From assembly GCA_015222555.1 (NCBI GenBank), contig JADFVM010000087.1, positions 1 to 7,908 on the forward strand: DNA of 7,908 nucleotides, in the 5' to 3' direction. The position numbers were made by a program, and so were the translations under genes. The stretch's first letter is position 1; each line of letters starts with the position of its first letter. This DNA is from Pseudomonadota bacterium. GTDB lineage: Bacteria; Desulfobacterota; JADFVX01. Below are positions 4,610 to 7,908 of this stretch, one piece after another. The notes under the pieces are model-generated. The model had not been told where the DNA came from. It did no database searches and was given only the letters and a program-made list of their open reading frames with translations.

Positions 4610-5869
4610 TTAAAAGCTATAAGCACCGGACATAAAGAGTGTTAGGGTTTCCACTTTAGAATCATAAATCGTCGTGTCGTTACTAATCGGTTGAGCATCC
4701 CCTTTGCCAAAGGCATAATTGAAACCGAATGACATGGATGTAGTCCTCGTAAAGCGGACAATACTTGCCGCAATACCATACATATGAACCTGATCCACCT
4801 GGTTTGCCACACCGGAAGTAAGATCAGCGGAGCTGGTCATATTGGTATAGAATCCCCCTCTATATGCATATTTTTCCGACTGATAATATTCAGCGCCAAT
4901 GGAGAAGTTGAGAACATCCTGCCTGTTTTGAGAGGATATTTTTGCAAAGTAGTCAAGATCACAGGATAGGAGTAATGACTCGGAAGGGAACCAGGCAGAC
5001 CCCAGAGAAACTGAGAGCGGATATTTCCTCTCATCATCTGACGTTGTAATTGTGGGATCAGCCGTATCCGTTAAAGAGGATAGGCTGCTGTCTGTTCGAA
5101 CAATCGATTGTGTTCTTGCATCACTCTCAAAAATCTCGACCTTTGAAATGGTGAGACCGAAAGACATTTTATCCACGGGCGACCACATGAACCCGACCTT
5201 GGGATGAACACCATATTCTGTTCTTCTCAGGTTAGTGTTACTCCATTCATAGGTGGTATCGTTAAAAAGCAAATATTGATTGAGGACAAGTTTTTCCTGA
5301 CGGTAATGAAGATACAGGGTTGCACCCACGGAAAGGGTGTCGGAGAGTTTCTGGGCATAGGATGGACCGAGCTTATAGGTTTTATCGAGATTGCTCAGGT
5401 TGATGACATAAGTATCTATATTATTAATGTTATAAAAAATCTGATTCTGGTCCTCTTCAATAACGTCCGGAACGGCATAGGAAAAAGCGATCTTTCCCTT
5501 ACCCATGGGCTGGATCATTCCGAAAAAATTAGGCACAAGACTGGACGATTTCCTGTTCCAGTCTCCACCACCCAGCACACTGTCATATGTCGTCCAGCTT
5601 TGACGATAGGCATTGACACTGACGGAAAGACTTCTCCCCACACTATACACTATACCGGCAGGATTGTAATAAGCGCCTTCGGGCGTATCGGCGATAGCAC
5701 TATAAGCACCACCCATTCCGGCAGCACGATCCCCGACAACAACATCTTTATAGTGCCATTCATCGGCGGCTGAGAAACCAGGCAGGAAGGTAATAATAGC
5801 TGCAAACAAAAGAGCCCCCCTCCATGAAGTGAATAAGATCTTTTTACACTTATAAATTGATATACTCAT
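4610..5869 (-). CDS. FadL/OmpP1/TodX-like outer-membrane protein
   Basis: The 419-residue product has a basic N-terminus and a hydrophobic stretch ending near GFSAADE (about 31-37), a signal peptide. The mature N-terminus holds the family signature: VGDRAAGMGGAYSAIAD (about 45-61) and GAYYNPAGI (about 65-73). The remainder alternates polar and hydrophobic residues as in a beta-barrel and ends GAYSF, a C-terminal aromatic suited to BAM recognition. FadL relatives move hydrophobic molecules such as fatty acids or aromatics through the outer membrane; this substrate is unknown. The ATG at 5869 is chosen because GGAGAGG (5880-5874) precedes it. It overlaps the end of the metalloprotease gene by 20 bp, implying translational coupling. 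It is the last gene of the cluster; no intrinsic terminator was found after it. Confidence 0.88.
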   Translation of the reverse strand: MSISIYKCKKILFTSWRGALLFAAIITFLPGFSAADEWHYKDVVVGDRAAGMGGAYSAIADTPEGAYYNPAGIVYSVGRSLSVSVNAYRQSWTTYDSVLGGGDWNRKSSSLVPNFFGMIQPMGKGKIAFSYAVPDVIEEDQNQIFYNINNIDTYVINLSNLDKTYKLGPSYAQKLSDTLSVGATLYLHYRQEKLVLNQYLLFNDTTYEWSNTNLRRTEYGVHPKVGFMWSPVDKMSFGLTISKVEIFESDARTQSIVRTDSSLSSLTDTADPTITTSDDERKYPLSVSLGSAWFPSESLLLSCDLDYFAKISSQNRQDVLNFSIGAEYYQSEKYAYRGGFYTNMTSSADLTSGVANQVDQVHMYGIAASIVRFTRTTSMSFGFNYAFGKGDAQPISNDTTIYDSKVETLTLFMSGAYSF

Positions 5870-6698
5870 CAAACCTCTCCTTCACTAGGAGATACTTTAA
5901 TTCATTCAACCATTCACGTGAGATTATCTTTTCCATCGCCTTAATTCTGTCTTCATAACTCGGGTGGGTCGTACTCACGATTTTAGTTTTTTCCGTCCCC
6001 TCTTCTTTTTCTTTTATACCTTGAAGAAGTCTTTTGTAGGCAACGGGATCGTAACCTGCATTTGTGACTGTCATGAGGGCCACTTTATCTGAAGTCAGTT
6101 CATCTTCTTTTTTCAAGCCCTTTTCAAAAAGAATCTCACCGGCCTTGTCTACTAGTTGAGTAAGGGCAACACGCATTGTCTCAGACGTCCCCCCACCCAG
6201 GATTGAAGCGAAACCGGCAAGTGGAGACTCATCACCCCCTTTAATATTCAGTTCCTTTACAATATGTTTTTCTGTGATGTGTGCAATTTCATGAGCCAGA
6301 ACACCGGCCAGCTGGGCCTCATTTTCAACCATTTCTAAAGTACCCTTCGTTATAAATATGAACCCACCGGGGGCCGCAAAGGCATTGATACTGTCTGTAT
6401 TGAGGATGGCGAACCTGAACTCGATTTCAGGCCGATTTGAATAGGAAGCAAGACCTTTCCCGATGAGGTTAATGTATCGTGTTGCCTTTTCATTATCATA
6501 TGCCCGGAACCTGCCAAGGATTCTGGCGGCTAGTTCTTCACCAAACTGAATTTCAGCCTCAATATCACTCTCGGAAATTTCAGTCGCCCTGTCGGAGGAT
6601 CGCTTCCTGAATTCGGTAACCGTATCATCTGCCCATACTGTTCCACACAAAAAGAATAGAGAGGCACAGATGAGCATTATCACCTTCGAGTTCTTCAT
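5850..6698 (-). CDS. Exported M48-family zinc metalloprotease
   Basis: The 282-residue protein starts with a signal peptide, probably cleaved after VWA (residue 23). The zinc site is HEIAH (H136, E137, H140), with the third ligand probably E200 in EDELTSD. Other family marks are NAFAAPGGFIFITKGTL (105-121), where Ala-Pro-Gly-Gly precedes the catalytic helix, and TTHPSYEDRI (243-252). It resembles the catalytic domain of BepA/LoiP, periplasmic proteases of outer-membrane protein quality control, but lacks BepA's TPR repeats. GGAG lies 7 nt before the ATG. The start overlaps the SH3 gene stop by 4 bp (ATGA), and its end overlaps the barrel gene by 20 bp. A role in folding or turnover of the adjacent barrel is a reasonable inference, not shown. 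It is not a lipoprotein: FFLC at 15-18 is not a proper lipobox. Confidence 0.92.
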   Translation of the reverse strand: MKNSKVIMLICASLFFLCGTVWADDTVTEFRKRSSDRATEISESDIEAEIQFGEELAARILGRFRAYDNEKATRYINLIGKGLASYSNRPEIEFRFAILNTDSINAFAAPGGFIFITKGTLEMVENEAQLAGVLAHEIAHITEKHIVKELNIKGGDESPLAGFASILGGGTSETMRVALTQLVDKAGEILFEKGLKKEDELTSDKVALMTVTNAGYDPVAYKRLLQGIKEKEEGTEKTKIVSTTHPSYEDRIKAMEKIISREWLNELKYLLVKERFDEYINL

Positions 6699-7171
6699 CG
6701 ACCGACTCCTTCAGCAATAAAGGTCACTGCCTCATCTTCATTAATCTCTATTGACTTCATCACTTCAAGGGCATCAAAATCTACGGCAAAACCTTTTTCA
6801 CCCTTCCGCGTTCTGTCATAATCAGTGAGGCCTCTGGCTGCGGCTGCGCTTATGAATGCAGAAGCTCTTCTCCTGGCCTTTCTTTTCACCCTGCTCTTTT
6901 TGAGACGTGAGACACGCTTCATTGGCTGTCTTTTCGAGATGCTGTACCTGGATACCCATCCTTTTTCCCCATTGTGCTCTACCAGAGCCCATCTCCCTTT
7001 TCTTTTTAACTGCTCAACAGCGCCACCTCGTCCTACAGTGGAAACTGTTTTCCCTTTGAAAGAGGGTATGGACAGAAGTCTGGCCTTAAAACTTTTCACA
7101 TACATCGTTCCGGCCAATGCCGGATCAGACCAGATCAATAACAGTGTGATGATTAAAATAACCTTCTTCAT
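6695..7171 (-). CDS. Exported bacterial SH3 (SH3b) domain protein
   Basis: The 158-residue protein has a signal peptide cleaved near DPALA (16-20). An SH3b domain follows at about 24-78: MYVKSFKARLLSIPS, then VGRGGAVEQLKRKGRWALV and GEKGWVSRYSIS, the usual order of strands in cell-wall-binding SH3_3 domains. Residues 80-102 are an extremely basic linker (14 Lys/Arg in 23). The C-terminal part, with SAAAARGLTDYD and DFDALEVMK and ending FIAEGVGR, recalls a conserved tail seen in similar SH3 proteins beside M48 proteases. It probably sits in the periplasm and binds peptidoglycan or a partner. GAGG lies 7 nt before the ATG. It starts 20 bp after the cyclase stop and overlaps the protease start by 4 bp. 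Confidence 0.82.
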   Translation of the reverse strand: MKKVILIITLLLIWSDPALAGTMYVKSFKARLLSIPSFKGKTVSTVGRGGAVEQLKRKGRWALVEHNGEKGWVSRYSISKRQPMKRVSRLKKSRVKRKARRRASAFISAAAARGLTDYDRTRKGEKGFAVDFDALEVMKSIEINEDEAVTFIAEGVGR

Positions 7172-7191
7172 CTTTTGGCCTCAAAGTTGAG

Positions 7192-7908
7192 CTATTTTGT
7201 TTTCATTGTAAAGATACCATCCCATTCTTCCGGGGGTGGCGTTTGAATATATTCCCGACATCTTTTAATGAAAATTTCGGAAATGCAGTCGTCCTTAATG
7301 AATTTTTTAAGCTTTATATTCATTTCCATTGCTTCTTCAAACTGACGATTCAGGTATTTGTTAAAAGCAGCTTCTGAATACCTGCAAATTTTTCGATTCA
7401 ACTCAGACTCTTCCGTTGATTCACCGGTCATACCGATGACGGAATAAATCCTGATTGCTTCATTTTTCCCCTTCACCTTCACATGATCGGCAATCCTGCA
7501 GATAAATTCACCATCAAGCTCCTTATAGGTTTCTTCAGAAATAAGCAAACTGACACCATATTCCTTAGTGAGCCCTTCGAGCCTTGAGGTAAGGTTGACA
7601 TTATCACCGATGATAGTATAATCCAGCTTCTTTTCAGAGCCGATATTTCCCAATATAACTTCACCGGTATGTAAACCGATACCCGTTTTGAATGGCGGGT
7701 GCCCCTGAGCAACAAAATCTGCGTTAAGTTGTTCAAGTGCTTTTGTCATCTCAAGAGCAGCCTTTACAGCCATCTTCCCGTGATCGGAAACTCTGATAGG
7801 CGCGCCCCAGAATGCCATAATGGCATCACCAATAAATTTGTCCAGTGTTCCCTGATTATGGAAAATAACATCAACCATGGAAGAGAGATACTTGTTTAAT
7901 AGCTCAAC
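7192..7908 (-). CDS. Class III adenylate/guanylate cyclase, C-terminal part (5' end outside window)
   Basis: The frame stays open to the right edge (VELLNKYLSSMVDVIF...), so the N-terminus is missing; the ATG at 7878 is internal. The catalytic domain shows DKFIGDAIMAFWGAP, with the substrate-specifying Lys and the second metal Asp of KFIGD. GLHTGEVILGNIGS follows, then DYTIIGDNVNLTSRLE, with the transition-state Asn and Arg of NLTSR. Lys plus Thr at the base-specifying sites suggests ATP and hence cAMP production. The first metal Asp lies beyond the window. The C-terminal tail (YSEAAFNKYLNRQFEEA, then RCREYIQTPPPEEWDG) is the helical segment common to membrane cyclases with CHASE2-type sensors; whether such a sensor is present cannot be seen here. 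It is the first visible gene of the minus-strand cluster, 20 bp before the SH3 gene. Confidence 0.92.
   Translation of the reverse strand, partial: VELLNKYLSSMVDVIFHNQGTLDKFIGDAIMAFWGAPIRVSDHGKMAVKAALEMTKALEQLNADFVAQGHPPFKTGIGLHTGEVILGNIGSEKKLDYTIIGDNVNLTSRLEGLTKEYGVSLLISEETYKELDGEFICRIADHVKVKGKNEAIRIYSVIGMTGESTEESELNRKICRYSEAAFNKYLNRQFEEAMEMNIKLKKFIKDDCISEIFIKRCREYIQTPPPEEWDGIFTMKTK

Noticed and set aside
5204..5773. A 189-codon open frame on the plus strand
   Set aside because: It lies wholly antisense to the outer-membrane barrel gene, has no ribosome site that I can see and no recognisable motif; the minus-strand protein is clearly real.

Overview
The window looks like chromosomal DNA of a Gram-negative proteobacterium, most likely of the deltaproteobacterial/Desulfobacterota kind. 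The evidence is an outer-membrane FadL/OmpP1-type barrel, YacG and ElbB (largely proteobacterial families), a PilZ protein, a class III nucleotide cyclase, moderate GC content and strong AGGAGG-type ribosome binding sites. The lineage is an inference; no rRNA or marker gene is present.

Layout. Positions 1-170 are intergenic and carry a palindromic repeat-like hairpin. On the plus strand follow elbB (174-833) with its own terminator, then a calcineurin-like phosphoesterase (951-1610) closely linked to a UMF1/Atg22-type MFS transporter (1637-2911). Positions 2912-3430 are rich in small repeats: three degenerate REP-like palindromes, a 9-bp tandem repeat, and a minus-strand 55-codon gene for a tail-anchored membrane microprotein. 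A tRNA-Gly(CCC) with near-consensus promoter, encoded CCA and intrinsic terminator lies at 3431-3505. Between it and yacG (3748-3951) sits a 180-bp element with 23-bp near-perfect terminal inverted repeats (3556-3735), resembling a MITE.

The right half is on the minus strand. A four-gene cluster reads from the right edge leftwards: class III adenylate cyclase (5' end outside the window), exported SH3b protein, exported M48 metalloprotease and FadL/OmpP1-like outer-membrane protein. Gaps or overlaps are 20, -4 and -20 nt, so they are very probably one translationally coupled operon. Downstream, a PilZ protein has two promoter-like sites in tandem and a leader of about 200 nt; it ends 5 bp from convergent yacG.

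Functionally the minus-strand cluster joins second-messenger synthesis to envelope proteins: a cyclase that probably makes cAMP, two exported proteins of peptidoglycan/OMP quality-control type, a barrel that could be their client or the transporter they serve, and a neighbouring c-di-GMP-binding-type PilZ domain. I see no CRISPR array, phage gene or intact transposase. The most interesting items are the TIR element, the repeat-dense region around the microprotein, and the cyclase-SH3-M48-barrel operon.
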